DNA of 64,000 bases from Pectobacterium carotovorum (GCA_016415585.1 CP066552.1:1054001-1118000); one strand, 5' to 3'. Counted from the stretch's first letter, positions 39,475-49,576 are shown. Notes: generated from the letters alone by a model not told the origin. Numbers and translations: made by a program.

Positions 39475-40728
39475 CTAGGCCAGTTCTTGAAAACCCAGCT
39501 CTTGATAAACCAATGTTGCCCAATAGCGGATGCCTAGTGGGATCAGCGCGTCATTAAAGTCGTAGTGCGGGGTATGCAGGTGATGCACGTTGGACGCCTT
39601 TTTGTCGCTGTTACCCAGCATCATGAATGCGCCGGGGCGCCGCTCCAGCATGTAGGCAAAATCTTCTGCGCCCAGTAGCGGCGTCATCGCGGTTTCAACC
39701 TGTTCGAGGCCGGCCACCTGCGCGGCGGCATTAACGGCTAACTGCGTGGCGTGCGTATCGTTGACTAGCGCGGGATATTGCCGTTCATAGTGCACGTCGG
39801 CCGTTGCACCAAAGCCTTGTGCAGTGCTGTGTGCCAGCTCTCGCAGGCGCGTTTCCAGCAGGTGGCGAACGCTCGGCGAGTAGCTCCGCCCGGTTCCTTT
39901 AAGGGTGACGCTATCGGGGATAACGTTCGGGGCGTGGATATCGCCGCCCTGAATGTGACCGATGCTGAGCACCGCCGCGTCCATCGCGGGAACGTTACGG
40001 CTGACGATGGTTTGTAAGCCAAGCATAAATTGTGCGGCGGGCAGCGTCGGGTCGATAGAAAGGTGGACGCCTGAACCGCCGTGTCCGCCCGTGCCGTGAA
40101 ATGTGACCTGCCAGGTATCGCTGGCTGCCAGCATTGGACCGCTGCGAATCGCGAATTTGCCCACTTCGATACCGGGTTTGTTATGCAGACCAAAGAGTCG
40201 GTTGCAGGGGAACGCGGTCAGCAGGCCGTCATTGAGCATGGCAAGCCCGCCGCCCAACCCTTCTTCCGCTGGCTGGAAAATAAAATGTACCGTGCCAGCA
40301 AAGTTGGGGTGTTGAGACAAATAGCGTGCGGCACCCAGCAGCATGGTGGTGTGTCCATCATGTCCGCAGGCATGCATTTTCCCAGCATGCACCGAGGCAT
40401 AGGGCAGGTCCGTTTTCTCATTGATATACAGCGCGTCCATATCTGCCCGCAGGCCGATGCTGTCTTCACCGGGATAACGACCATGTAGTGTGGCGACCAC
40501 GCCCGTTCCACCGATGCCCGTCGTGACGGCAAGCCCCCACGCCGTCAGCTTTTCTGCCACTAATTGCGCGGTGGCAAACTCTTCAAAACCGATTTCTGGG
40601 TGTTGATGAATATGGTGACGAATCGCAATCAGCTCAGGTAAAAAATCCTGAATGACCAATTCCATCGCCGTTTGGTCAATAGCGGGTGGTGTCGGTGTAT
40701 TCATCATGTGTTCTCTGTTCTTATCCAT
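39475..40728 (-). CDS. M20-family amidohydrolase (hippurate hydrolase-like)
   Basis: 417 residues; the first ATG overlaps the ATPase stop by 8 bp, and an ATG pair seven codons later is possible. The M20D signature is complete: RHHIHQHPEIGFEEFAT, the metal-binding HACGHDGHTTMLLGAARYL with its Cys, the catalytic Glu in FIFQPAEEGLGGG, and the late His in HLHTPHYDFND. Relatives hydrolyse N-acyl amino acids, hippurate or indole-3-acetyl-amino acid conjugates in the cytoplasm. Being downstream of an importer, it probably opens an imported amide; the substrate is not known. Confidence 0.9.
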   Translation of the reverse strand: MDKNREHMMNTPTPPAIDQTAMELVIQDFLPELIAIRHHIHQHPEIGFEEFATAQLVAEKLTAWGLAVTTGIGGTGVVATLHGRYPGEDSIGLRADMDALYINEKTDLPYASVHAGKMHACGHDGHTTMLLGAARYLSQHPNFAGTVHFIFQPAEEGLGGGLAMLNDGLLTAFPCNRLFGLHNKPGIEVGKFAIRSGPMLAASDTWQVTFHGTGGHGGSGVHLSIDPTLPAAQFMLGLQTIVSRNVPAMDAAVLSIGHIQGGDIHAPNVIPDSVTLKGTGRSYSPSVRHLLETRLRELAHSTAQGFGATADVHYERQYPALVNDTHATQLAVNAAAQVAGLEQVETAMTPLLGAEDFAYMLERRPGAFMMLGNSDKKASNVHHLHTPHYDFNDALIPLGIRYWATLVYQELGFQELA

Positions 40729-42442
40729 GCGCCTGTCTGCTCATTGGCTGTGGAGACACAAGCGCATCACGCTGCCCGCCGCCGGGGACGGCATCGATCA
40801 GCTTGCGGGTGTACGGGTGTTGTGGCTGATGCCAGATGCTGTGGTGATCGCCACTTTCCACACAGCGTCCGTTTTGCATGACCATGACCCGATCGGCGAT
40901 ATAACGCACCACGGCGAGATCGTGGGAAATAAACAGCAGCGACAGGCCCATTTCGTTTTTTAACTCAACTAACAGATTGAGGATCTGTGCCTGAATAGAG
41001 ACATCAAGTGCGGACACTGGCTCATCGCAAATCACCAGTGAAGGGCGCACCACCAGCGCACGGGCAATGCCGATACGCTGGCGCTGCCCGCCGGAAAATT
41101 CATGGGGATAGCGACTCAGGCTGCTTTGCGGCAGGCCGACACGATCGATGATATTTTTGATTGCCTGCTGTCGCTGCGAACGATCGCCAAGGCCGTGCAC
41201 AATCAGTGGCGTTTCAAGAATATGCTGAATGCTGTGGCGTGGATTCAACGAAGCGTACGGATCCTGAAAAATCATCTGCACCCGCTGACGTAACGCTTTC
41301 AGCCGTGATTCTTTTAGCGTGGTGATGTCTTGCCCATCGAACACGATCTGCCCGTGTGACGGCGGTAGCAGGCGCAGAATGGTTTTGGACAGGGTGGATT
41401 TACCACAGCCGGATTCGCCCACCAGACCGAGGGTTTCTCCGGGTAAAATAGTCAGTGACACATCGTCAACGGCCAGCACCTTGCCCTGCGCTGTTGAATA
41501 GCGGGTATGAATGTTTTTCAGCGAGATCAGCGGCGGCTGGTTTGTATCGATGGCTCGGTGAATCAAGGTGGGCGGTGTCAGCAGCGTAAAGCCTTCGTCC
41601 GTTGGCGCATGATGGATTTCCGCTAGCCGATGGGTACGGTAGTGCCTGTCCTGATCCATGTGTAGCGATGTCGCTAACAGCCCGCGTGTATAGCTGTGCT
41701 TGGGAGAGAAGCGGTGTGTGGATGACTGAAACAGGTCAGCCGCCTGTGCTTCTTCTACCTTTTGCCCGGCATACATCACCGCCACGCGGTCAGCCCATTG
41801 CGCCACCAGCCCAAGATCGTGGGTAATCAGCAGCAGGCTCATCGAGAATTCACGACGCAGGTTATCCAGCAGCGCCAGAATCTGTGCCTGAATGGTAACG
41901 TCCAGCGCCGTGGTCGGCTCATCGGCAATCAGCAGACGCGGTCGGCACGCCACCGCCATGGCGATCATGACGCGCTGACGCTGTCCGCCAGAAAGGTTAT
42001 GTGGATAGTCATCCACCCGGCGAGCGGGTTCTGGGATCTTGACCAGATCCAGCAATTCGATGGCGCGCGCCCGTGCCTGTGCAGGCGTCAGCGCCTCATG
42101 CAATCGCAGCGTTTCGCTAATCTGCTGCCCGATGGAAAGCACCGGATTGAGCGAGGTCATCGGCTCCTGAAAAATCATCGACAGCGCATTGCCACGCAGT
42201 TGGCGCATCTGCCGATCCGGCAGGGTCAGCAGATCCTGTCCATCAAACAGAATACGACCGCTGATTTTTCCCGGTTCGGCGACCAGTCGCATCAGGGACA
42301 GCGCCGTCGCGGATTTACCACAGCCGGATTCACCGACCAGCGCCAGCGTTTCTCCGGCGTTAATCGTCAGGTTTAGTCCTCGAACGGCCTGATGACCGGG
42401 AAAATCGACGTGTAAATCTTGAATATCGACCAGCGGCTTCAT
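40721..42442 (-). CDS. ABC transporter ATP-binding protein, two ATPase domains fused
   Basis: 573 residues with two complete nucleotide-binding domains, a fusion of DppD- and DppF-type proteins as in GsiA and YejF. Domain 1 has Walker [15 protein letters not shown], signature [14 protein letters not shown] and Walker [13 protein letters not shown]. Domain 2 has [30 protein letters not shown] and [12 protein letters not shown]. It powers the two permeases encoded directly upstream; the gene overlaps the second permease by 4 bp. Confidence 0.95.
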   Translation of the reverse strand: MKPLVDIQDLHVDFPGHQAVRGLNLTINAGETLALVGESGCGKSATALSLMRLVAEPGKISGRILFDGQDLLTLPDRQMRQLRGNALSMIFQEPMTSLNPVLSIGQQISETLRLHEALTPAQARARAIELLDLVKIPEPARRVDDYPHNLSGGQRQRVMIAMAVACRPRLLIADEPTTALDVTIQAQILALLDNLRREFSMSLLLITHDLGLVAQWADRVAVMYAGQKVEEAQAADLFQSSTHRFSPKHSYTRGLLATSLHMDQDRHYRTHRLAEIHHAPTDEGFTLLTPPTLIHRAIDTNQPPLISLKNIHTRYSTAQGKVLAVDDVSLTILPGETLGLVGESGCGKSTLSKTILRLLPPSHGQIVFDGQDITTLKESRLKALRQRVQMIFQDPYASLNPRHSIQHILETPLIVHGLGDRSQRQQAIKNIIDRVGLPQSSLSRYPHEFSGGQRQRIGIARALVVRPSLVICDEPVSALDVSIQAQILNLLVELKNEMGLSLLFISHDLAVVRYIADRVMVMQNGRCVESGDHHSIWHQPQHPYTRKLIDAVPGGGQRDALVSPQPMSRQAHG

Positions 42443-43374
42443 GCGCTTCTCCCCCGTAACCGTGGATTCAGGGCATCATTCAACGCGTCGCCAACCAGAT
42501 TCAATGACAGTACGGTTAAGACCAGTGCGGTGCCGGGCAGGGCGGTAAGAAACCAGGCGGTACGCAGCGATTCCCGGCCTGCGCCGATCATGCTGCCCCA
42601 GCTCACGCGGTTCGGATCGCCAAAGCCTAAGAAGGAGAGGGCAGATTCAATCAAAATGGCCGAGGCAACCATGACGGATGTGGTGACGATGATCGACGGC
42701 AGCGCGTTCGGCAGCATTTCCTGAAAGATGATACGCAGACTGGAAAATCCCTGACTGCGTGCGGCTAACACAAAATCGCTTTCACGCAGGGAACGAAACT
42801 CGGCCCGTACCAGACGGGCAATCGTTGGCCACGAGGCAATCCCGATAGCCAGTGAAATCAGCGTAACCGACGGTGAACCGATGGCGACCAGCACCACGAC
42901 CAGCAAAAAAGTTGGGAAGGTCTGGAACAGTTCGGTGATATGAACCAGCATGTCATCAACTCGACCGCCGAAATAGCCCGCCAGTGCACCGACGACGGTG
43001 CCAATTAACAGGCTGACAATGACTGCCGAGAAGCCGATCTGCAAGGAAACCTGTGAACCGTGGACGATGCCGGCGGCGACATCCCGGCCCATCGAATCGG
43101 TTCCTAAGGGGAAGTCAGGATTCTCGCCCGGCCACAAGAAAGGCTGAGCAACCATATCCAGCGGATCGCCGGGATACAGTAACGGTGCGAAGGCGGCCAT
43201 CAGAAATACCGTAATCAGCAACAGCAGGCCAGCCATCCCCGCGGGATTGCGGATAAATGCACGCACCTCCGGCGACAGGCGAAAAGGCGTTTTTAACGGG
43301 CGAGCTGCCGCTGAGCTAACGCCGTCCGCTGCGGCTTTCTTCGATGTGAGATTTTCAGGAGAAAGGTGATTCAT
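42439..43374 (-). CDS. ABC transporter permease (DppC-like)
   Basis: 311 residues. A cytosolic N-terminal extension is followed by a first helix (MAGLLLLITVFLMAAFAPLL) and about five more. The EAA-type coupling loop is around SREL...LVRAEFRSLRESDFVLAA with the conserved Gly. The segment FPLGTDSMGRDVAAGIVHGS is the OppC/DppC signature. It forms the inner-membrane channel with the next protein. Confidence 0.93.
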   Translation of the reverse strand: MNHLSPENLTSKKAAADGVSSAAARPLKTPFRLSPEVRAFIRNPAGMAGLLLLITVFLMAAFAPLLYPGDPLDMVAQPFLWPGENPDFPLGTDSMGRDVAAGIVHGSQVSLQIGFSAVIVSLLIGTVVGALAGYFGGRVDDMLVHITELFQTFPTFLLVVVLVAIGSPSVTLISLAIGIASWPTIARLVRAEFRSLRESDFVLAARSQGFSSLRIIFQEMLPNALPSIIVTTSVMVASAILIESALSFLGFGDPNRVSWGSMIGAGRESLRTAWFLTALPGTALVLTVLSLNLVGDALNDALNPRLRGRSA

Positions 43375-43375
43375 A

Positions 43376-44365
43376 TCAGCGCGCCTTAATTCGGGGATCG
43401 AGCCAGGATTGCAGTAAGTCCACCAGCACGTTAGCCAAAATGACTAAGAAGGCGGAAAGCAGCAGGACGCCTAATAAGACGTTGAAGTCGCGAGCCATCA
43501 CCGCTTCCAGCGCCAGACGGCCCAGTCCCGGCCAGCTAAAGACAGTCTCGACCACGGCTGCTCCACCCAGCAGATTGCCGAAGTGCATCCCCGCCACGGT
43601 AGTGATAGGCAGCAGCGCGCAGCGCAGAATGTGCCTGACGGTGACCCACAGCGGCGACAGCCCTTTGGCATGTGCAGTGCGCACGAAATCCTGCTGGGCG
43701 ATCTCCAGCATGGCTGCGCGGGTCAGACGGGCATAAATGGCAATAAAAAAGCTGCTCAGCGCCACGACTGGAAGGATGGCGTGCTGCAACATATCCTTGA
43801 AATACGCCCAACCGGTCAGGCTCGCGCCGATGGTGATATTGCCGCCGCTTGGCAGCCAATCAAGATGTACGGAAAACAGAATCAGTGTCATCAGGCCGAT
43901 CCAGAATCCCGGCGTGGAGTAGAGCAGCAGCGCGATGAGGGAGAGCAAGCGGTCGGGCCATTTGCCTGCCCACACTGCCATGATCGTTCCCAGCGTTATA
44001 CCGATGATGATGGCAAAGGCCTGCGACAGCAGCATCAGGAATAGGGTGCCCGGCAACCGTGATAGGATCAGATCCATTACTGGCGCGTTGTAGCGAGGCG
44101 AAAAGCCGAGGCTGAACTGCGCCAAATTGCCTAAATAAGCAGAGAGCTGTTGCAGTATGGGTTGATCGAGACCGAATTGAGCGCGCAGGTGTGCCATCGT
44201 CGCTTCGGTTGCATTGCCTGACTCGCCAGCCAGCACATCAACGGCGTCTCCCGGTACCAACTGCAATAGGAAAAACACCAGAATGACAATGCCAATGGCC
44301 GTTGGCAGCGCATTAAGCAGAGTTCGCCACAGTACGCGCCCGATTCGTTCTACTTTATTCATCAC
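43376..44365 (-). CDS. ABC transporter permease (DppB-like)
   Basis: 329 residues with six predicted helices. The first is TAIGIVILVFFLLQLVPGD, and the DppB/OppB hallmark LVPGDAVDVLAGE follows. The coupling loop reads RAAMLEIAQQDFVRTAHAKG and LSPLWVTVRHILR. It is separated from the second permease by 1 bp, so they are coupled. An intercistronic hairpin separates it from the binding-protein gene. Confidence 0.93.
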   Translation of the reverse strand: MMNKVERIGRVLWRTLLNALPTAIGIVILVFFLLQLVPGDAVDVLAGESGNATEATMAHLRAQFGLDQPILQQLSAYLGNLAQFSLGFSPRYNAPVMDLILSRLPGTLFLMLLSQAFAIIIGITLGTIMAVWAGKWPDRLLSLIALLLYSTPGFWIGLMTLILFSVHLDWLPSGGNITIGASLTGWAYFKDMLQHAILPVVALSSFFIAIYARLTRAAMLEIAQQDFVRTAHAKGLSPLWVTVRHILRCALLPITTVAGMHFGNLLGGAAVVETVFSWPGLGRLALEAVMARDFNVLLGVLLLSAFLVILANVLVDLLQSWLDPRIKAR

Positions 44366-44379
44366 ATACCTTCATGGGG

Positions 44380-44401
44380 TTCCCCTGCCAGCGCAGGGGA
44401 A
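44380..44401. other. Intercistronic hairpin between binding protein and permease genes
   Basis: A perfect 9-bp stem TTCCCCTGC / GCAGGGGAA with loop CAGC in the 49-bp gap. Such structures commonly stop 3' decay of binding-protein mRNA and so give more binding protein than permease. This role is inferred from position. Confidence 0.6.
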
Positions 44402-44414
44402 TGCTGTATTACGA

Positions 44415-46001
44415 TTACTGATCCAGCCACACGTCGGCCAGGCTGCCGTTGACGCCCTGAATATCCGTGACGACGTTGTGCACGCGCTTGTTGTAAATCG
44501 TCTGGCGCTTAATCTGGAGCAGGTTCAAATCGGGAATATCCGTGGCGATGATGCGTTGGAACTGCTTGTACAACTCCACGCGTTTTTCAGGATTGGTTTC
44601 CACCGAGGCTTGCTCAAGCAGGCGGTCTACTTCCGGGTTGCTGTAATGTGAGCCGTTGCCGAAAGGCACACCCGGTTGATACGTTTTTGACCAGTACAGG
44701 CGCTGTACGCCTACGGCTGGATCGAACAGATTCGAGATGGAACCGTTGTTGAAGTCAAAGTCGCGGTCGGTATAAACGCGCTTAACGAAGGTGGCGAAAT
44801 CCTGGGAGCGAATGGTGACGTCGATGCCGACTTTGGCGAGTGACGATTTGAGGTATTCCGCTACGCGTTTGAAGCTATCGCCATAGGGCATGAAGTCATG
44901 TACCAGCTTGAAGCGGATACCGTTTGCCTGACGCGGGAAGCCAGCTTCATCCAGCAACTGGTTCGCTTTGGCAATATCGAAGCCATAAGGAGAGGGCGTC
45001 GCATCATGGAACTGCGCCAGCTCCGGCGTAATGGGTGTCGGTGAACTTACCGCGTAGCCGTACCACACCACGTTTTTCAACACATCAATATTGATGCTGT
45101 GCGCAATGGCCTGGCGAACTTTCAGGTTCTTCAGGTAAGGGTTATCCAGATTGAACTCGATGCGAGTTTGCGTCGGGCTATAGCCGTAGCCGTTGGTTTC
45201 AATGCCCAGCTTGGGGTTTTTCTTGATGCGTTCAATTTCACTCAGCGGAACGGGAGAGTCGCTTCCCAGATCCAGCGCGCCGGTTTCAAGCGCAATCGTG
45301 CGAGTGGCGGCATCGGGAATGATTTTCACCACCAGTTTATCAACGTAAGGCTTGGGGGTGTCCCAGTAGTTCGGGTTACGTTCATACAGGATATGGCTGC
45401 CACGAACCCATTCTTTGAAGACGAACGGACCGGTACCAATCGGTGCGGTATTGTGAGGATTTGACAGAATGTTTGTGCCTTCATATAAGTGTTTCGGCAC
45501 GATAGGCGCTTCGTTGGCGGAGAACGCGCTCAGTAGATAAGGTGCGGGTTTTGACAGTTCAAGAATCGCGGTATACGGATCGGGGGTTTTCACTTCGGTG
45601 ACGTTGGCAAACGTTCCCTGACCGCGTGAGTTGTATTTTTTGACGGTCAGAATAGAAAACGCGACGTCCGCAGAGGTGAAGTCTTGCCCATCATGCCATT
45701 TCACGCCTTTACGCAAATGGAACGTATATTGTTTACCGTCCGGGCTAACTGACCAACTGGTCGCCAACTGCGGGGTCGGTTTCATATCGAAATCATAATT
45801 CAACAGGCCTTCAATGACCTTGGCGTTGACCTTCATCACCGCGCCGCTGGTGCTAACCAGGCTGGTTAATACAGGCGGTTCAGGCTCGGCCAAAAAATTC
45901 AGCGTGCCGCCGCGCTTGGGCGTCAGGGTTTCCGCCTGTGCGGCAAGGCCGAATAGCGAAGACGTCAGAATCAACGCTGATAAGAATAGATTTTTTTTCA
46001 T
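44415..46001 (-). CDS. Periplasmic solute-binding protein, family 5 (peptide/nickel type)
   Basis: 528 residues from the ATG at 46001; an ATG three codons earlier is less likely because GGGA precedes the second one. The signal peptide (MKKNLFLSALILTSSLFGLA) is followed by the family-5 start TPKRGGTLNFLAEPEPPVL. The signature region LATSWSVSPDGKQYTFHLRK and GVKWHDGQDFTSADVAFSI is clear. Ligands of this family include di- and oligopeptides, glutathione, nickel and opines; this ligand is unknown. It is the first gene of the minus-strand block. Confidence 0.93.
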   Translation of the reverse strand: MKKNLFLSALILTSSLFGLAAQAETLTPKRGGTLNFLAEPEPPVLTSLVSTSGAVMKVNAKVIEGLLNYDFDMKPTPQLATSWSVSPDGKQYTFHLRKGVKWHDGQDFTSADVAFSILTVKKYNSRGQGTFANVTEVKTPDPYTAILELSKPAPYLLSAFSANEAPIVPKHLYEGTNILSNPHNTAPIGTGPFVFKEWVRGSHILYERNPNYWDTPKPYVDKLVVKIIPDAATRTIALETGALDLGSDSPVPLSEIERIKKNPKLGIETNGYGYSPTQTRIEFNLDNPYLKNLKVRQAIAHSINIDVLKNVVWYGYAVSSPTPITPELAQFHDATPSPYGFDIAKANQLLDEAGFPRQANGIRFKLVHDFMPYGDSFKRVAEYLKSSLAKVGIDVTIRSQDFATFVKRVYTDRDFDFNNGSISNLFDPAVGVQRLYWSKTYQPGVPFGNGSHYSNPEVDRLLEQASVETNPEKRVELYKQFQRIIATDIPDLNLLQIKRQTIYNKRVHNVVTDIQGVNGSLADVWLDQ

Positions 46002-46415
46002 ATTTCCCATCCGTATGCAGAGGGCAGCGTTGTGCGCTCCGCCTTTATTTTTTTAATGGCGTGTTTTGAGTGATGTGTTTTGGGTGACAAAAAACCGTTC
46101 TCTTCAGGAGGAAGAGAAATAAGGCTGAATTAAGTCAACATCGGGGCAGTAATGAAATAGCGTCATTACCGTTGCTGTGTGGCGTAATGGGTTTCATGCT
46201 GCGTTCCTGGTTTGAATAACGAAAAGATAATAAAACGGCCTGAACCACCTCTTTATTTTCTGGTTAAACCCTAGCCTAACGCGTGTTTTAAACGAACGTT
46301 TTAATATGGATAAGTAATGTCACATTACGCATAAGCTATTCACTCTTCTTGCTGTTGGGGGCGTGGATAATTCAGGTTATTATCCACCCTGCTAATTACT
46401 TATCCTGAGGTTGTC
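46002..46415. promoter_or_regulatory. Divergent regulatory region with a candidate TetR operator
   Basis: 414 bp between the binding-protein gene and the molybdoenzyme gene. Positions 46290-46301 read AAACGAACGTTT, an inverted repeat of 5-bp arms (AAACG/CGTTT) inside a wider TTTTAAACG...CGTTTTAA context, the size expected for a TetR-type site. It lies 115 bp before the molybdoenzyme start. No open frame of note is seen. Confidence 0.4.
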
Positions 46416-48674
46416 ATGGCGATTAAACGTTATCCACATCTTGCGCACTGGGGCGCGTTTACCGCTGTGGTTGAAGACGGCAAACTGATTCGATGTGAGC
46501 CGTTTGCCGACGATCCGGCACCGTCCGCCATGCTCGATTCCATCGTACCGCTGGTGTATTCCGACCGACGTATCCGTCGGCCTTCGGTGCGTCGTTCCTG
46601 GCTTCAGAAACGCGAAAACAGCGACAGAACGCTGCGCGGCCGGGAGGACTTTGTTGAGGTGGATTGGGACGTCGCGCTCGATCTGGTTGCGCAGGAGAAT
46701 CGCCGTATTCGCGATCGCTACGGTGCGGACGGCATGTTTGCCGGTTCCTACGGTTGGTCATCGGCCGGGCGCTATCACCATGCGCGTTCTCAGGTACGAC
46801 GCTTCTATTTTTCCGGCGGCGGCGCGGTCGATCAACAGGGCAATTACAGCTGGGGCGCAGCGCAGTTCTTCCTGCCGTATGTGATTGGCACCTTCCACCC
46901 GCTGACGGGCAAGGTAACCGAATGGCGCAGCGTCGCCGAACACTGTGATATTTTCCTCGCGTTTGGCGGTCTGGCGCTGAAAAATGCTCAGGTGGCCTCC
47001 GGCGGTGCCGGGCACCATACGCTTAAGCCCGCGCTGGAAGCTCTGGTGGCGAAAGGGATTCCGGTCATTAACATCAGCCCGATGCGCGATGATTGTCCTG
47101 AATTTGTGAATGCCGAGTGGATTCCAATCCGCCCGAATACCGATGTCGCCCTGATGCTGGCGCTGGGCTATGAAATTCAGCGTTTGGGCGCTGACGATAA
47201 GGATTTCCTGCAACGCTACTGCGTTGGCTACGAGCAATTGAGTGACTACTTGCATGGTCGCGGCGACGGCGTGGTGAAAACCCCCGAATGGGCTAGCGAC
47301 ATCACGGGTATTCCTGCCGAGCGCATCCGACGTCTGGCGCAGCAGTTGATTGGCGTACGCAGCTTTATTACCTGCTCTTACTCCGTGCAGCGCGCACACC
47401 GTGGCGAACAGCCTTATTGGATGATGATTGCGCTGTCTTCCATGCTGGGACAAGTGGGGTTGCCGGGCGGCGGATTCTCCTTTGGTCACGGTTCGATGAA
47501 CAGCGTCGGCAATGAGCGTATTTCAACGCCTGCACCCGCGTCTCCGTCAACCCCGAACGCGGGGCTGGCGATTCCCGTGGCGCGTATTGCCGATATGCTA
47601 CTGCATCCGGGAACGCCTTATACCTTTCAGGGCGAAACCCATACTTATCCCGATATTCATCTGATTCACTGGGCGGGCGGTAATCCGTTCCATCATCACC
47701 AGCAGTTGAACCGTCTGGTGGACGGCTGGCGTAAGCCGGATACGGTGATTGTGCAGGATATCGTCTGGACGCCTGCGGCACAGATGGCCGACATCGTGCT
47801 GCCCGTCACTACCACGCTGGAGCGTAATGACATCGGCGGATCGTCTCGCGATCGCTTTATCTTTGCCATGCATCAGGCGATTGCGCCGCAGCATCAGGCG
47901 CGTAATGACGTGGATATTTTCAGCGAATTGGCGGAACGTCTGGGCTATGGCGACGCATTCACGCAAAACCGCAGCGAGCAGCAATGGCTGGAACACCTGT
48001 ATGACGAATGTCGAGCAAGGCAGCGGGATGCCGCTGACAGCTGGCCGTCATTTGAGGCATTCTGGCAGCAGGGACATGTAGAAATCCCGATGGATGAAAA
48101 GCCGTTTGTGTTCTTTGAGGATTTCCGCCGCGATCCGCAGCAGCATGCGCTGAGTACGCCAAGCGGTAAAATTGAACTGTTCAGCTCGGCCATCGCCAGC
48201 TATGGCTATGCCGATTTTGCACCGCATCCTGAGTGGCAGCCTCCGGTTGAATGGCTGGGAGCCAAAAGCTCGGAAGAATGGCCGCTGCACTTTATTTCCA
48301 TTCAGCCATCTGACCGGTTGCACAGCCAGTTGGCTGCCACGCCGCAGGTTGCTGCGAATAAAACCGCAGGAAAAGAGACGCTGTACATGCACCCGCAGGA
48401 TGCCGCCAAACGGGATATCGTCGACCGCTCTCTGGTGGAAGTCAGAAACGCGCGTGGCCGTATTCTGGCGGGCGTACAGATTACCGACGGCGTCACGCCG
48501 GGCGTGGTGATTATGTCCACCGGTGCCTGGTTTGAGCCCGGCTTCGGCCAGAAAACGTGGCATCCGGTTGAACAATCAGGAAATGCGAATGTACTGACGC
48601 TGGATATCGGCACGTCGCCGCTGACGCAGGGACCGAACGCCATGAGCTGTCTGGTAGATGTCGTGCGGGTTTAG
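46416..48674 (+). CDS. Molybdopterin-dependent S-/N-oxide reductase (BisC/TorZ-like)
   Basis: 752 residues with no signal peptide and no N-terminal Fe-S cysteines, so it is a cytosolic DMSO-reductase-family enzyme of the biotin sulfoxide reductase kind. The Mo-ligand serine should be in GSYGWSSAGRYHH. Other family segments are GNYSWGAAQFFLPYVIGT, LPGGGFSFGHGSMNSVG, HWAGGNPFHHHQQLNRL and, in the C-terminal cofactor domain, FISIQPSDRLHSQLAATP. Such enzymes reduce biotin or methionine sulfoxide, TMAO or DMSO. It diverges from the importer block and may serve the same substrate. It resembles BisC in type, but orthology is not certain. Confidence 0.88.
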   Translation: MAIKRYPHLAHWGAFTAVVEDGKLIRCEPFADDPAPSAMLDSIVPLVYSDRRIRRPSVRRSWLQKRENSDRTLRGREDFVEVDWDVALDLVAQENRRIRDRYGADGMFAGSYGWSSAGRYHHARSQVRRFYFSGGGAVDQQGNYSWGAAQFFLPYVIGTFHPLTGKVTEWRSVAEHCDIFLAFGGLALKNAQVASGGAGHHTLKPALEALVAKGIPVINISPMRDDCPEFVNAEWIPIRPNTDVALMLALGYEIQRLGADDKDFLQRYCVGYEQLSDYLHGRGDGVVKTPEWASDITGIPAERIRRLAQQLIGVRSFITCSYSVQRAHRGEQPYWMMIALSSMLGQVGLPGGGFSFGHGSMNSVGNERISTPAPASPSTPNAGLAIPVARIADMLLHPGTPYTFQGETHTYPDIHLIHWAGGNPFHHHQQLNRLVDGWRKPDTVIVQDIVWTPAAQMADIVLPVTTTLERNDIGGSSRDRFIFAMHQAIAPQHQARNDVDIFSELAERLGYGDAFTQNRSEQQWLEHLYDECRARQRDAADSWPSFEAFWQQGHVEIPMDEKPFVFFEDFRRDPQQHALSTPSGKIELFSSAIASYGYADFAPHPEWQPPVEWLGAKSSEEWPLHFISIQPSDRLHSQLAATPQVAANKTAGKETLYMHPQDAAKRDIVDRSLVEVRNARGRILAGVQITDGVTPGVVIMSTGAWFEPGFGQKTWHPVEQSGNANVLTLDIGTSPLTQGPNAMSCLVDVVRV

Positions 48675-48742
48675 CGCTATCCTGAGCCGTTTTTTCTCGC
48701 TGTTTTATTTTCCTGTGATTTTGTTTTCGTAAGGTTGGTTGA

Positions 48743-49561
48743 ATGAGTACGCAATTATCCGAAGCCTATTTGCAACGCTTCGGCGGCACCGCGCGGTTAT
48801 ATGGTCAACAGGCGCTGGCGCTGTTTTCTCAGGCTCACGTTTGCGTGATTGGCATTGGTGGCGTCGGCTCCTGGGCGGCCGAGGCGTTGGCACGTACCGG
48901 CATCGGCGCGATCACGCTGATCGATATGGATGATGTGTGTGTCAGTAACACCAACCGGCAGATCCACGCGCTGCGTCAGCATACTGGGCAGTCGAAGACG
49001 GAAGTGATGGCTGAACGTATTCTGGCGATCAACCCAGAATGTCACGTCACCTGCGTGGATGATTTCATCAGCGCGGAGAACGTGGCCGAGCTGCTCGACC
49101 AGAATTTCAGCTATGTGATTGACGCCATCGACAGCGTGCGCCCGAAGGCGGCGCTGCTCTCCTACTGTCGCCGCTATAAGATCCCTGTAGTGACAACTGG
49201 CGGTGCGGGTGGACAGATCGATCCGACCCGCATTGAGGTGGTCGATCTGGCGAAAACCATTCAGGATCCGCTGGCCGCCAAGCTGCGTGAACGGCTCAAG
49301 CACGATTTTAACGTGGTGAAGAACAGCAAAGGGAAACTGGGTATCGACTGCGTATTTTCCAGCGAACCGCTGGTTTATCCGCAGCCTGACGGCTCCGTTT
49401 GTGCATCGCGCAGTACGGCCGATGGGGTGATGCGTATGGATTGCGCGTCAGGCTTTGGCGCCGCGACAATGGTCACCGCAACCTTTGGGTTTGTTGCGGT
49501 ATCTCATGCGCTGAAGAAGATGGTAGCGAAAAGGGAAAGAGCGTCTGCGTTGCAGAAATAA
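48743..49561 (+). CDS. tcdA: tRNA threonylcarbamoyladenosine dehydratase
   Basis: 272 residues, an E1-like ATP-dependent enzyme (CsdL/YgdL). The nucleotide-binding segment is VIGIGGVGSWAAEALARTG, followed by LIDMDDVCVSNTNRQIHAL, the Arg-Asn pair of E1 enzymes. A C-terminal hydrophobic segment (ATMVTATFGFVAVSHAL) is typical. It converts t6A37 into cyclic ct6A37 in ANN-decoding tRNAs, using sulfur relay from CsdA-CsdE, which are encoded next door in the opposite direction. Confidence 0.96.
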   Translation: MSTQLSEAYLQRFGGTARLYGQQALALFSQAHVCVIGIGGVGSWAAEALARTGIGAITLIDMDDVCVSNTNRQIHALRQHTGQSKTEVMAERILAINPECHVTCVDDFISAENVAELLDQNFSYVIDAIDSVRPKAALLSYCRRYKIPVVTTGGAGGQIDPTRIEVVDLAKTIQDPLAAKLRERLKHDFNVVKNSKGKLGIDCVFSSEPLVYPQPDGSVCASRSTADGVMRMDCASGFGAATMVTATFGFVAVSHALKKMVAKRERASALQK

Positions 49562-49576
49562 ATAGCCTGAATGGTT

